NCBI GenBank assembly: GCA_013399015.1
Contig: VWZX01010832.1
Location: forward strand, 1-64,000
DNA length: 64,000 nt
Direction of reading: 5' to 3'
Source: Galbula dea
Taxonomy: Eukaryota; Chordata; Aves; Piciformes; Galbulidae
Shown: piece by piece, positions 1 to 11,540 of the stretch
Layout of the letters: every line of letters begins with the position of its first letter
How positions within the stretch are numbered: the first letter of the stretch is position 1
Made by a program: the position numbers and the translations under genes
Notes under the pieces: generated by a model
Seen by the model: only the letters and a program-made list of their open reading frames with translations
Told to the model about the DNA's origin: nothing
Database searches by the model: none

Positions 1-3000
1 TGCTGGTACCTCCCCAGTCAGCCAGAACTTTTGAAAATGTGAAATGTGTGAGCTAAATAATCCAGATTATTTTTATTCCATGTGCAACAGTAATAATGGC
101 CTAATATTTCACTGCCTTCTAAGTTGTCTCAATTAGGTATGAGTACCATGTCTAGGACCTGATCCTGACTGCAATAAATCAGCTGCAAATCTTGCCACCT
201 AGGAGGTAGCTTGCTACCTAGGAGTTTCAGCTCCTTTCAGTCATAAGTGACAAAGCTAGTCCATGTTGACTCTTAAACACCTGTTAATTTGTTACTGAAA
301 TCTAAAGAACAATTAGTCTGAGCTGTTTCAGGCCTCATCTTTGTGTGAAATAATTTCCTACCCAACCTGAATTTCACAGATTTCAGGTAACACCTGTTGA
401 CATTCAGATGTGTTCAGTTACCAAGTACAAGTTGCACTGCAGGAATAATTTTGCATCAGGCTCAATAAAATAAATAATTGTAAATTAGAATATTCAGCAT
501 TTTTTATTATATTATATTTCCTCATCATCGTGGCTAGGCTTCGCGAACGAAGATTTGGGATGGGCTCTACCCGTGTTTGTTGCAAGCGTGTTGGTGGCTA
601 AAAGGGCCAATATGAGATATATTATTTTATTTTTATATATTTATGTAATATTGATATATTACATTTTTTGTTATTGCACAGTTGATACAGTTATAGAAGC
701 TACAGCTTTTGCTAAAAAGAGGTGTTTATTTTCGATGTCTGTCAGAAGCTCACAATTTCCCAGTCCTTGCTTCCTTCTACTTTCTTCTTAAAAACAAAAT
801 ATTGTTGTGCAAATATACACATATTTTTGAAAATTAAACACAGTGTGAAGACAGGAAGGAAGGTGTCATACTGGTAATAGCTCGTTTTTCTAGTGGAGGG
901 ACTGCCATCTTCTCATTAGATCCTGCTATCAGAATCCTTTACCAAAGTATTTCCAAATTATTTTTTCTGTCTCCATACAAAGCAAGATTTGGAAGACTAG
1001 ACATACTAATAACTAGGCACGTTTGCCCATTTCATCTGTTTCAATCCAAAATAAATTCCTCTGTCTTTAATTTAGAATATGATGGAAATTCTATTTCATG
1101 ACTAAATCTTCTATAAGAACATGTGTTTTACATTAGCTGGCCTTGTTCGATGTCTTAGAAAAGCTTCAAATGTCTGTAATATTTATCTTTCTTTTGTGAA
1201 CATAAAATATTGTTTTCCTTCATTTTAACCAGGATATTGTTTTCATATCTCAGCAATACAATAACAGGAATTGTCTGAAAAAGGTGAGTTTAAAACCTCC
1301 TTTAAGGGGTTCTGCAAATGAAATGTCATGGAGGAAAACCACATGATGTTAAGCCTATATTAGCAAAATTAACAATGTCCAGGAACATTTCAAAGTGCTA
1401 TTTTCTTTACCAGTGTTTGAGTGATTCCTAGTACACTTTCAATTGTCACAGATAGCATATCACAAAATAATTTCTGTGTGTTAAATGTCCCAGCAACTGT
1501 TCTCAGCAGGCAGCTGGTGTTCATTGACTTCAGTTTTGAGACTAAAGGGATTTACCAGCCTTTCCAAGATCAGCCTTTTTGTTGGGAACACACTAAGTTA
1601 GTATGAAGATTAGTTTTCAACATGTTTGACTTTTATTTCGGGAGCATCATCAAGAAAATGGAGCCTATAGTCTTGTACACTTTGTGAGATTTTATAAAAC
1701 AGAGCAGGAAGACTGCATTTATAATCAGGAAAATCTGGTACTCTCGTCTTAAGCCATGCCTGACAAGATGAATAATAATTCTTTCAAGGTAGGACACTTC
1801 TAATTTTTGTTTAATCTATTGTGATCTATTAAATCATATAATCTTGTTTCATACGTCTTCTTATCCAAAATTTCACCTGTTCCTTTTTAGATGATTTAGT
1901 TGTAAGTGTTGTAAAAAGGCTTTATTGAGCTTTATAAGTGAACAAAATCAGGAAAAACAATGATTTGGTTTGTATGAAAAGATTAAAGAACACATCCTTT
2001 TCAGTTGTATTTTGTTCATATGTGCTTTCATAGTGTATTGAATTTTCCTGGCATTTATTTCTTTTTAAGGTATATCAGATGTTTAGAAACTAGTTATAAC
2101 AGGGTTGTGCTTTGGTAAAGACAACACACTGGTAGTAGTGAATTTAATTGTTATTAAAATTCTGCCAGCAAATGTGTATTATAATTGTATTGGTAGTTAA
2201 AATTCTATCAGCAAAATGTTATGATTTTATTACTGTTATATCAGTAGGGTTTTTTCGTTTCTTGTCATGGTAATATGTTCAAGTACAATTTCTGGACCTG
2301 TTTTCTCACTGAAAGGTTTACTACTTTCAAGAGCTTTTATGAGCATTCCTAGCAGCTGCTTTTTGTAATATCCAGTTAAGTTTCTGATGGCTGCAAGAGA
2401 CATTTGGGCAAACTGCTAATAAGACAAAATTCTGTCCATTTTTAGATAAGATTTCAGTGTGTGACTTCTGTTTGTCAGTTTTATAGTCACTGGCCGAAGT
2501 CTTGGCTCAGGTTAAATTATTTCTAAAAAGAAATACAATATCATCGTGATAAGTTCCTTTATTTGTGGAGTGGTAAGGTAAGTGATGGAGCCAGAAAAAA
2601 ACTGCAGTCTTAGAGAATCATTTCAAAAATATTTGGCATGTACTATGGCCTAGAAACAGTTTTTAATTCATTGTGTAAAGTTGGCTACTTTCAGAAAATG
2701 GCCCAGAGTCTAGTGATGATACCTGAAGAGACAAGACAATAAGAATTGTGTGGGAACTTATATGCTATTAATTAGCTGTCACTTCAACTTTCTGGGAAAA
2801 TATAGCAATTTTTTTATGTATGCATCCATTTTTTTTTTCTTCTTTTGCACCCCTCAAGATACGTCTCTGTATTATTCAACCATGAAATTGTAGAATAGAA
2901 GGGAAAAAAGAAACTCCATGTTTCTTTTTCTTAAAAGGTCATAACAATTGAAACAATAGACTGAGTTACTTCTCATGCTCTGCAGGCAACAGAGAATGCA

Positions 3001-3976
3001 AAATCCTTCACACCAGGAAGAGAGTACACAAAAGAACTTCACACTGTTCTTCTCCTCAGAAATGTGATCAAACATCTCAAGGCACAGTTTCAAGAGGTAA
3101 AATCTTGATGTAGTATATCGATCTAGTGGACCACAAGGAAATGTTTTAACTGGCTCTCTACCATTCTTAGCAATTTGCCTGTATTTTATATTGTCTGAAA
3201 TAAATTTTTACTGATTTCTGCAGAAAGAAAGTGCCAGATAGGGCAAAAATTTTTGCCACTGTACCTGCAAGCAAGATTTAATGTTACACCACGGTACTGC
3301 AGAGATATTTTTTATGGCAGGGGAAATGGACAGCTCATACAAAAATAAAACACCTATTCTGTACCTTTTTTATTGCCAAATTTTATTTGGTTCATTTATG
3401 TCAAAGAAAAAACAAATTAAGAAGACAGAGAGAGAAGTTAAAAATACAGGATTTCAGTGATAATGTCTTATTACATCATTAAGATTTAATAGCAGGGTAT
3501 GGAAGAAATAAAATTTTCATTAGGTTAGAATGTGAGGGTGAAATGCTAAAGTGTCTTTTATTAGTTTGTGTCACTATGTGATAAATAAATTAGTATTTCA
3601 GTAAGGTTACAACTTGTCTATTCCAACTGACTCCAAAGCCTGTGCTTCTGATAATACCTTCTTGTCTAATTCAAAAATTATTTACATTATTCAAAAGATA
3701 CTTTTTTTTTTAAAACGAGAGTTACCAATAATGTTCAGGAAAAGATGCATATCCCATCAAACAGTTTTTTCAACGCAGAATCTGTGGGGTTGGCGTTATT
3801 GCTTCTCTTCTCCACTGGCAGCGCATACACCTTTTTCCAATCATTACATGTGCAAAGTATTCAGCCCTTTTCACTTCCTTTTGTTTCTTTAGTCTTCCCT
3901 GAAACCTATTTCAGAAAGAGAAATAAGATCATTGTTTTCATTAAAAAAGCAAGAAGCATTATGTGTTGTGCCAGTT
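1..3976. other. Unique AT-rich DNA, no gene seen
   Basis: No recognisable coding region, RNA gene or young transposon is visible here apart from the CpG-bearing block at 521-612. Open frames reach at most about 92 codons (3614-3892) and match no family I know. Homopolymer runs of T or A about ten long occur, for example near 2829-2838. This is consistent with intergenic or intronic DNA. Confidence 0.6.
521..612. repeat. CpG-bearing block, possibly a remnant of a non-CR1 LINE
   Basis: Six CpGs (529, 542, 544, 548, 572, 587) fall within about 60 bp, in a neighbourhood where CpG is otherwise scarce. The block contains the perfect palindrome TTCGCGAA at 540-547. The core (GGCTAGGCTTCGCGAACGAA) resembles, from memory only, a recurrent segment of sauropsid non-LTR elements of RTE or L2 type. 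Flanking DNA returns abruptly to AT-rich sequence on both sides, as expected for a short inserted fragment. Family and strand are not established. The alternative is a short conserved or structured host element. Confidence 0.35.
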
Positions 3977-4441
3977 TGTCCTGGTTTGGGTTAGAACAGA
4001 ACTGATTCTGTTTGATAATTTTATTTTTCAGCTGAAGCTCCCCTAAGTAACTGCATCTCTGAAGCTGGCAGTATGTTTTTTTTACAAACACTCCCTGCTT
4101 CCAGAAGTGATTAGGCCTAATGTCTAGATTTTCTGCTGAGGATTAGTATGCAAACCAGGGCCACTGGTTTCCTGCTGGAGACCTACTGTCACAGTATCAG
4201 TGGGGACAGTGACACATTTACCATCAAGTGGGGTTTGATTCAGTACTGGTTCTGCATATACTTGCATATAAATTTCATCTATTGTTACTATTTTCATTAA
4301 AGTAGTTTTAGTTGTTGATTTCTTTTCCAATCCACAAGTCTCTCTCTCTTATATCCTATCCCTTCCATTAGCAAGGTGGGGGGATGGTAGTATAGAGTAT
4401 CTGTCACTGAGTGGTGATCAATCCAACCCTAACCCTCAACA
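3977..4441 (+). mobile_element. Solo LTR of an avian endogenous retrovirus
   Basis: The element begins TGTCCTGGTTTGGGTTAG and ends CCCTAACCCTCAACA, giving TG...CA termini and a length of about 465 bp, typical of a retroviral LTR. Promoter-like signals lie in the expected order on this strand: a TATA-like TATAAAT at 4267-4273 and an ATTAAA polyadenylation signal at 4296-4301, followed by a pyrimidine-rich U5-like stretch. I recognise the start and the 'TTTTCCAATCCACAAGTCTC' stretch as belonging to a family widespread in birds, but I do not assign a family name. No matching internal retroviral sequence lies next to it, so it is probably a recombined solo LTR. The flanking bases (3971-3976 and 4442-4447) do not form a convincing target duplication. 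It is old or has an imprecise end. Confidence 0.7.
4267..4301 (+). promoter_or_regulatory. LTR TATA-like box and ATTAAA signal
   Basis: TATAAAT at 4267-4273 is followed 22 bp later by ATTAAA at 4296-4301. This short spacing suits an LTR with a compact R region. The signals are read from sequence only. Present activity is unknown. Confidence 0.4.
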
Positions 4442-5783
4442 CGGTCATACGCACCAAATCAGAAAGATTTCTATTTAGCTTTTGACTCAGTAGCAGACAG
4501 ATGTTAGAGCCAATCTCCAGGGTACAGGACATTTTGAAGATCTTTCCATTTGTGACCTGTTATGTTTTAAATTCTCTAAGGGTAATTTTTATTATTTTTA
4601 TTTAACTGTACAACTCAACATATTTTCTACACTTTCTATGACAGAGAAATATTTTGGATTATTGCAGCTTTTATTTCCACAGTCAAAGACAGTTTTGGAA
4701 AGAGCAACCTTCCAACATGCTGAAGCTTTGACTGTGTTCGCTCACTTAAAAGCAACTATCTGTTAGTATTTAAATTTTCAAAAATATCAATGATTAATTG
4801 GGGGAAAAAGAGAGAGAATTACACCAAAGCTTGATGGTTACAGCATTATCTGGAAGTTACAATTTCAACCCCAGCTCCAATGGATAAGAAAGTATTTTAT
4901 GGCAGGTAGGATCAGGTTAAGAAAAGAAAGTGACAGCCGTTTGCCTGAACAGGTTGCAATTCCCTCTGCTATGAACTTCCTCAGGTGGTAGAAGACTTTC
5001 GTTTACAAACCAGGAGAGACAGAAGACTCCTGAAGTCAGCATATCAATGAACGTGATGCTACCTGTGACATATATCCATAGTGAAAGTCAAGGATTATTC
5101 TGCCATATGACAATTATGTCCCTTGAGGAAACCTATTCCCTTTGTTATAAAATGCTTGGATGATTTAGGGAAACATTACTTAGTTAAGCAACCAAACTTC
5201 ACAAAAAAAAAAAAAAAGGAAATCCTATTTATTTACATAACCCTATCTCTTATATAGACAATTCACTTATAAATCTTATTTGTATGCACTTTTATGTTTT
5301 ATGTTTACATATAACTAATACTAATCACATCTTCAAATTATGTCCCAGGATGAGCAAACAAGGTGAGAGACTTCCACAAGCAAGGAATAATTAAAAACAA
5401 TGAATGACAATAAACAGATCAAGGCAAAGAAGATTATTGAGAAGAGAGAAAATTGTTGGTTTGAGCATACTCAGTGCTGGATTCAATCTCCTGTGAAGCC
5501 TCTAGCTTCACAATGTGGTATATATATAGAAAAACATATGATCAAAAGTGATATTTCTTTTCTAATGCACACAAGAATCAAATAGTTTGACTGAGAATAC
5601 ACCGAAAGTTAACTTATGTATATATTTTTTCACTAATAACTTATTTAATCCAATTTTTGAATGGGAAAGTAGTCTGAAATGTATTTGCATTCTCCAGCAT
5701 CAGGCAAACTAAACTGAATATCAATATTATGATGAATACATGTGTAATTGTTGCTACAAAAGGGAAGATGGGCTAGTTTACAG
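4442..5783. other. Unique AT-rich DNA with an A15 run
   Basis: No gene or mobile element recognised. A run of 15 A lies at 5203-5217, not preceded by a recognisable retroposon body. Confidence 0.55.
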
Positions 5784-5855
5784 ATCACAGAATCACAGAA
5801 TCATTACGGTTGGAAAGGACCCTCAAGATCATCTAGTCCAACCAATAGCCCTACA
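5784..5855 (-). mobile_element. CR1 LINE 3' end fragment
   Basis: This is the reverse complement of a CR1 3' end. The terminal octamer repeats appear as TCACAGAATCACAGAAT, followed by 'GGTTGGAAAGGACCCTCAAG' and 'ATCATCTAGTCCAACC'. Only about 70 bp remains, so the copy is severely 5'-truncated. The 'ACCCTCAAGATCATC' version places it with the copies at 8492 and 15721 rather than with the 'GACCTTGAAAGATC' type at 7990. Confidence 0.85.
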
Positions 5856-7989
5856 GAAAGAAGCAGAACACTTAACCAGAGTGCTTGTTCATTTGCTAAA
5901 ACAAAATGGGGTTTTTTTAATGTCATACACAGAACATTAACCAAAAACATGGATGCTTGCAGCATTATTTCTTTCTCATTTTTTTTTAGTTTTTAAGCTT
6001 TCTTTAATATTTTGATAAATGCTGCAACTTTCTACTGCAGATGTGCATTTATCTTACATAGTAATGGGTATAATGGACACAGAACCTGCCAAATGAATGC
6101 AGGAATTTTTCTCAAGCCCTCAAATATTCACACTGTTTTAACTTAAAAGTGATGACTGACATGTCTTGGAATCATTTTCTCTGTACTCTGGGCTGGTTAT
6201 ATTTTGCAGAGGCGTGGTAATCTACAGAAGCGATGCCAGTAACAGAAACTGGTTGCACAGGCAGCTGAATGAGGATACAATTATCAGCACAGTCTGAACC
6301 TCACTGTTGAGAATTCATGGAAATATGCTGTGGCAGAACAGGTCAAGAGAATGAAGTTATTGCAATCTTTCATATCAAATCTTTCCCAGGAAACAGAACA
6401 GCAAGGTTTCCCCCTTTCCTAAGCCTAAAAACTAAGATTTTGGATCTACTGATTGTGAGTAGTCACTGCTCCTTCTCTGACAGCTGTTTGCATTTGCATT
6501 AGCAGATCTCACACTAAGAGACTGGGCAGAGCTGCAAAATATCTTCCTGGTCATTGTCAGGCAACTAGTAGTCACCTAATCGTTTCTTACCAACAGATTT
6601 GCCTACACAAATAAAAACAGATTATATACTATCTACTGTAAATGAAAGCTTTTTTGTATCTTTTGATCATCAATACAGAAAAATATTCCATTTCTCTACG
6701 TAAAAGTTCTCCATATGGTTGCCAAGACTGTGACAGTTCCAGACAAAAATAACCCTCTATCATGGTATTGAGTGTATTACAAGTAGACACAGAAAAACAG
6801 ATGAATAACAGTCATCCATCATTAACAGAAAAGTGAGTAGTCCTGTCAGAACCACAACAGAACTCAAGTGATCATGAACTATGTGACCCAAGTATTACAT
6901 AAAAAGCATCACTACATAAAGATCATACAAACCCCCAAATCACTCTTATGCAAGCCATTGTTTTCTATAGCAATAAAGCTAAAAGTCCAAAAAGTAGGAA
7001 ATAGAAGGCAACTTTTTCATCTGAAAAATCATTAGCTATTAAATCTTTCAGTTCCGTATGAACCAAATCCATCTGAACAAGTAAAGATTAAAGGTATTGC
7101 ATGTTTAACCAAAAAATCTCTTGGCACTGTTTCAGATTTTTCTTATCTTGTCTGGTACATAAGAAAATTATGAGATTTTTTTACTAAAATTCAAACTGTG
7201 AAAAAAAGACACATGAAAAATCAGTGCAAAAAAATGAAGTATTTTCTTCATTGCTCTACCCCATTGTGTAATAATTTAATACATTATAGAAAAGAATAAG
7301 GGTTTCAAAGCTTATGTATACTGCACTGCACCAATGGAACCTGGAAAAAATTTGTTGTGTTGAAAGCTGTTCCAAACTTGCAAAATTCAACTGATAAATT
7401 AAAAAACAGTATCAACACTTAACCAAAAATTTTCATCTTTTGGATGCCTTCTTACGTTTATTTGAATAAAACTGTAATTATTCACATGCATTCATCTTTT
7501 CTTAATTTCTTTTGGGGTTGGTTTGTTTGCTTGTTTGCATAGTGGGGGTTTTTGGTAAAAAATAACACAGAACGTGCATTTGAAAATTAGAAAATTAGTT
7601 TTAGAAGCACTATTTGCCGTTTTTAGTAATACCCAAATCAAAGTTCTAATATCATGCAGCTTTTAGGTCTAATATGTGGAGAAAACCAATGAACATCTGT
7701 GCAAATCATCCAAACTTTTGTCATGTATGTTTTTTAACTGAAACAACTGACTGTCAAGCTCTATTTCCAAGATAATCTATCTTTAGGTAAGCCAAAAACA
7801 AAATCAGTCTTTCCTTTCTAACAGCACTTCACATTAACTAAAGTTCAGAGTACTGCAAACACACACACAAGGGAAAAAAAATACAAAGAAACAAACAATA
7901 AAAACAAACAAACAAAGAAACCCCAAAACTCTTAAAGCCTCAGGTTTAATTTCAGAGGGAAACTCACACTGGCTAATACTTTACCAGAA
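5856..7989. other. Unique AT-rich DNA with an A/C-rich simple stretch
   Basis: No gene recognised. A CACACACACA run and an A-rich AAAC/AAAG stretch lie at about 7858-7930. Open frames stay at or below 61 codons outside the CR1 copy. Confidence 0.55.
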
Positions 7990-8243
7990 TGACAGAATCA
8001 CAGAATGTTAGGAGTTGGAAGGGACCTTGAAAGATCATCTAGACCAACTCCCCTGCCACAGCAGGATTCCCTAGACCAGGTCACACAGAAGCAAGTCCAG
8101 ATGGGTTTTGAATATCTCCATAGAAAGAGATTCCACAACCTCTCTGGGCAGTCTCTTCCAGTGCTCTGGCACCCCCACTGTGAAAAAATTTTTTCTTCTA
8201 TTCACAAGGAACCTCTTATTCTTCAGCTTACAACCATTGCCTT
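7990..8243 (-). mobile_element. CR1 LINE 3' end fragment
   Basis: The copy starts with GACAGAATCACAGAAT (3' terminal repeats, antisense) and then 'GAGTTGGAAGGGACCTTGAA'. It continues through the 3' untranslated region into the ORF2 C-terminus, whose antisense includes 'CCTCTCTGGGCAGTCTCTTC'. It breaks off at about 8243, where other copies continue with 'GCCCTGTCACTGG'. It has the same subfamily signature ('CCACAGCAGGATTCCCTAGA') as the copies at 10131, 50346, 59376 and 62973. Confidence 0.9.
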
Positions 8244-8491
8244 GGTTTCAGATTCTTTCCAGATGATTTTGCCCAAACTGGATCTCTCTCTCCTGGCAAC
8301 CTTCTCAATAAAGGAAGAGGTAAACAATCATACTTCTCCAAATGAGAACTACTACTATGACAACATGGGCAGATTGTGCTAATGAAGTGAGAAACTTCCC
8401 CAGAGGGAACTTCAAAGCAACAGCTGTGTACAATGTTTGAACAGTACTCCCAAAATCTGGGCCATACACTCCAGTGGGATGCCATCTTAAT

Positions 8492-8865
8492 ACAGAATCA
8501 CAGAATCATCACAGTTGGAAAGGACCCTCAAGATCATCAAGTCCAACTGATAGCCCTACACTACTCTTATCCCCAAATCATCCCCTGAAGAAACACATCT
8601 ACCCATTTTTTGAAAACCTCCAGGGATGGTGACTCCACCACTTCCCTGGGCAGCCTATTCCAATACCTCACCACTCTTTCAGTGAAGAATTTTTTCCTAA
8701 TATCTAATCCAAACCTGCCCTGGCATAGCTTGAGCCCATTCCCTCTAGTCCTATTGCTAGTCACAAGGGAGAAGAGGCCAACACTCGCCTCTCTACAACC
8801 TCCTTTCAAGTAGCTGAAGAGAACGATAAGGTCTCCCCTCAGCCTCCTCTTCTCCAGGCTAAATA
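8492..8865 (-). mobile_element. CR1 LINE 3' end fragment, second subfamily
   Basis: Antisense 3' terminal repeats (ACAGAATCACAGAATCAT) begin at 8492. The 'ACCCTCAAGATCATCAAGTC' signature and the ORF2 C-terminal region follow. The minus-strand frame at 8567-8809 ends in the CR1-typical 'NRLPREVVESPSLEVFKK'. The copy is truncated at about 8865. It lies 248 bp from the CR1 at 7990, in the same orientation but of another subfamily, so these are two independent insertions rather than one split copy. The 8244-8491 spacer matches nothing I recognise. Confidence 0.9.
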
Positions 8866-9237
8866 CCTTGCAAAGTAGAGTTGGCTGGATTGAACAGTGT
8901 GATTAAATATGGTTGAGATAAATCAGGAAACATCCTTTATTGCTGCAGACAGTGTTTGGGCCTGCAGAGTCCCAAAATGTATCTGCTAAAAGTAAGTCAT
9001 TTTCTCCCACACAAATATGGGGATACACATTGTGGTGCCAGTCTGAAGCCCCTCTGAAAATGCAGCTTACACCTTTGTTGATTAAAAACCACTTCCTTTT
9101 TAGAGATTCTATGTCATAAAATCTAGACAATGAAAAAAGAAACAACAAACTATATACAAACATACATGTGCATCTATGCAGTGTGCACAGATCATTTTTA
9201 TCTTTAAGCCTTAAAAGTAACTTCAAATTTATCTACC
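8866..9237. other. Unique DNA upstream of the USP9X fragment
   Basis: No gene or repeat recognised. The minus-strand 107-codon frame at 8903-9226 has no familiar motif, and its composition looks like translated noncoding DNA. Confidence 0.5.
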
Positions 9238-9317
9238 CAGGCTAATCCCTTTCTGTAATCTTTCTGCAAGTCTCTGTAAGATAAAAAGTAATAAAAAAAT
9301 ATCTGCAAACCTACTGT
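9238..9317 (+). repeat. Left copy of an 80-bp direct repeat flanking the USP9X fragment
   Basis: Aligns without gaps to 9790-9869 with 69 of 80 bases identical (my hand count, 86%). Seven of the eleven differences are transitions (four C/T, three A/G). It starts CAGGCTAATCCCTTTCTG and ends AAACCTACTGT. USP9X-like coding sequence begins immediately after it. The repeat does not itself resemble USP9X coding sequence, CR1 or the LTRs elsewhere in the window. Confidence 0.85.
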
Positions 9318-9789
9318 TTTTCATCTGTACAATGGTACTCATCCCTCAGAAACAGTTCCTGCAGGAGTCCAGGTCGCTGAAGATGAACTTTATGCCTGTC
9401 CTCCTGACCCACGATCACCAAAATGTTGGCTAGTAGATCTTACCAACAAGTCTGGCACATTAAATGGATTTTAGATCTTGCACAATCGCTTCATGAGTGG
9501 ATCAGCACAGAATTTTCAGGTAATAGCAGCTCTCATGAAGCCGTTTGGACAATGTTGTGAATTGCGAACATCACATACGGTGTAGAAATATTTCTTTCCA
9601 ATTATAGAAATGGTTCCGCACTTCCTAGAGAATTTAGCTGATGTTGGTCTGAAAAAAGAAGCAAAGAACGAAGCCAAAAATGATGCTTTGTCAATGATAA
9701 TCAAATCTCTAAAGAACTTAGCTTCAAGAGCTCCAGGACAGGAAGAAACTGTAAAAAAAATTAGAAATATTTAGGTTAAAAGCAATGCT
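9318..9789 (+). pseudogene. USP9X: USP9X-derived retrocopy fragment, broken
   Basis: About 157 codons resemble the N-terminal part of USP9X, a very large ubiquitin-specific protease that removes ubiquitin from target proteins. In the frame starting at 9319 the text includes FHLYNGT, EDELYACPPDPRSPK, WLVDLTNK, GTLNGF, VIAALMKPFGQC, IIEMVPHFLENL, KNEAKNDALSMIIKSLKNLA and PGQEETVK. After a one-base slip in the A run (9753-9760) the frame continues as LEIFRLK. I recognise this order from USP9X by memory, not by search. The segment lies outside the catalytic domain. It has in-frame stops at 9472-9474 and 9583-9585 as well as the frameshift, so it cannot make protein. No splice-site-like breaks interrupt it, which suggests copying from spliced mRNA. 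It lacks the 5' and 3' ends of the message and a poly(A) tail. Both ends abut the 80-bp direct repeats. Confidence 0.8.
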
Positions 9790-9869
9790 TAGGTTAATCT
9801 CTTTCTGTAATCTCTCTGCCAGTCTCTGAAAGATATAAAGTAGTGAAAAGATATTTGCAAACCTACTGT
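9790..9869 (+). repeat. Right copy of the 80-bp direct repeat
   Basis: Partner of 9238-9317 in the same orientation, 552 bp downstream, 86% identical with no gaps. It begins TAGGTTAATCTCTTTCTG directly where USP9X similarity stops (codons ATG CTT just before). Identity stops after CTACTGT: the left copy continues into USP9X and the right copy into unique DNA. Confidence 0.85.
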
Positions 9870-10130
9870 GCTTTAATCAATAACCACAGCTTTAGTTTGT
9901 TAGCTGAGCCTCAAATTTTTGCCTGTCACAAAATTGCCAGTCTAACACTGAAAATAATTAAAAGCTAACTTGATATGAGACACTACTCTTAACCTGGGAG
10001 TCTAGCAAAGACTGAGATATCTTCATCTCCCATTCCAGGCACACTGGAGCAAGGAGACTGCCCATGATCCTGGATGTAGATGCCCTACCACCTGCTGGCA
10101 GAAAGCTAGGGAAAGGTAGCCCTAAAAGAC

Positions 10131-11540
10131 TCACAGAATCACACAGAATCACAGAATGTTAGGAGTTGGAAGGGACCTCGAAAGGTCATCTAGTCCAACC
10201 CCCCTGCCACAGCAGGATTCCTTAGACCAGGTCACACAGAAGCACGTCCAGACAGGTTTTGAATATCTCCAGAGAAGGAGACTCCACAACATCTCTGGGC
10301 AGACTGTTCCAGTGCTCTGTAACCCTCACTAAGAAATATTTTTTCTTGTATTCACAAGGAACCTCCTATGCTTCAGCATACAACCATTGCTTCTTGCCCT
10401 GTCACTGGGCTCCACTGAGAAGAGCCTGATCCCATCCCCCTGACACCCACCATTCACATGTTTATAAGCATAGATGAAGTCACCCCTTGGCCTCTTCTTC
10501 TCCAAGATAAAGAGACCCAGCTCCCTCAGCCTTTCCTCAGAAGGAAGATGTTCCAGCCCCTTCATCATCTTCATGGCTCTGTGTTGGACTCTTTCCAGCA
10601 GTTCCCTATCCTTCTTCAAGTGGGGGGCTCAGAACTGGACACAATATTCCACATGAGGGGGAGAAGAAACTCTCTTGACCTACTAGCCACACCCCTTCTA
10701 ATCCACCCTGGAATCCCTTTGCCCTCCTGGCCATGAAAGCACACTGCTAGTTCATGGTCATTCTACCATCCACCAGGACCCCTAGGTCTCTTACCCCTTC
10801 ACTGCTTTCCAACAGGTCAGTCCCCAATCTATAACGATGCAATGGAGTTGGTCTTTCCCAGGTGCAAAACTCGACATTTGGCTTACAGAATTTCATTCAA
10901 TTTCTCACTGCCCAACTCTCCAGCCCGTCTAAGTCTCACTGAATGGCAGCACAACCCTCCGGTGTGTCAGCCACTCCACCCAGTTTAGTGTCATCAGAAA
11001 ACTTGCTGAGACCACACTCTGTTCCCTCATCCAGGTTGTCAATGAATATATTGAATAGTATTGGTCCCAGTACCGACCCCTGAGGGACTCCATTAGACAC
11101 GGGCCTCCAAGTAGATTCCATCCCACTCACCACGACTCTTTGACTTCTATCCTTCACCCAGTTCAAAATCCACCCCACTACTCAATCATCCAGGCCACAC
11201 TTGCTCAAGGATTTTGTGCGAGACAGTATGAAATGCTTTACTGAAATCAAGATAAACCACATCCACTGCTCTACCATCATCTATCCACCCAGTTACGTCC
11301 TCATCAAAGGCTATCAGGTTGGTCAAACATGACTTCCCCTTGGGAAACCCATGCTGACTGCTCCTAATGACCCCCTTATCCTTCATAAGGCCGGAGACAA
11401 AGTCAAGGATGAATTGTTCTGCCACCTTTCCAGGGATGGAGGTGAGGATGACCAGTCTAGAGTTACCCAGCTCCTCCTTCTTGCCCTTTTGGAAGACTGG
11501 AGTGATGTTTGCCTTCTTCCAATCCCCAGGAACCTCTCCT
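10131..11540 (-). mobile_element. CR1 LINE, 5'-truncated, with part of the ORF2 reverse transcriptase
   Basis: This is the longest CR1 here, about 1.4 kb. It reads antisense from its 3' terminal repeats (TCACAGAATCACACAGAATC) at 10131 into the reverse transcriptase near 11540. On the minus strand, RT motif A is seen as YLDFSKAF (about 11231-11254), motif B as GVPQGSVLGPILFN (about 11052-11093) and motif C as FSDDTKL (about 10982-11002), so the catalytic aspartates are still present. The reading frame is broken: motif A lies in one frame (11608-11186) and motifs B and C in another (11178-10936). The C-terminal ERVQHRAMKMMKGLEHLP stretch lies in the 10619-10329 frame. The endonuclease and ORF1 are missing, so the copy is dead. 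Confidence 0.93.

Noticed and set aside
4124..4330. Minus-strand 68-codon frame with protein-like composition
   Set aside because: It lies wholly inside the solo LTR, antisense to it, and has no ATG at its proposed start.
4426..4441. Telomere-like CCCTAACCCT
   Set aside because: Only about two units, and it forms the 3' end of the LTR at 3977-4441.
8244..8491. Spacer between two CR1 copies as a continuation of the first CR1
   Set aside because: It does not follow the ORF2 sequence expected after 8243.
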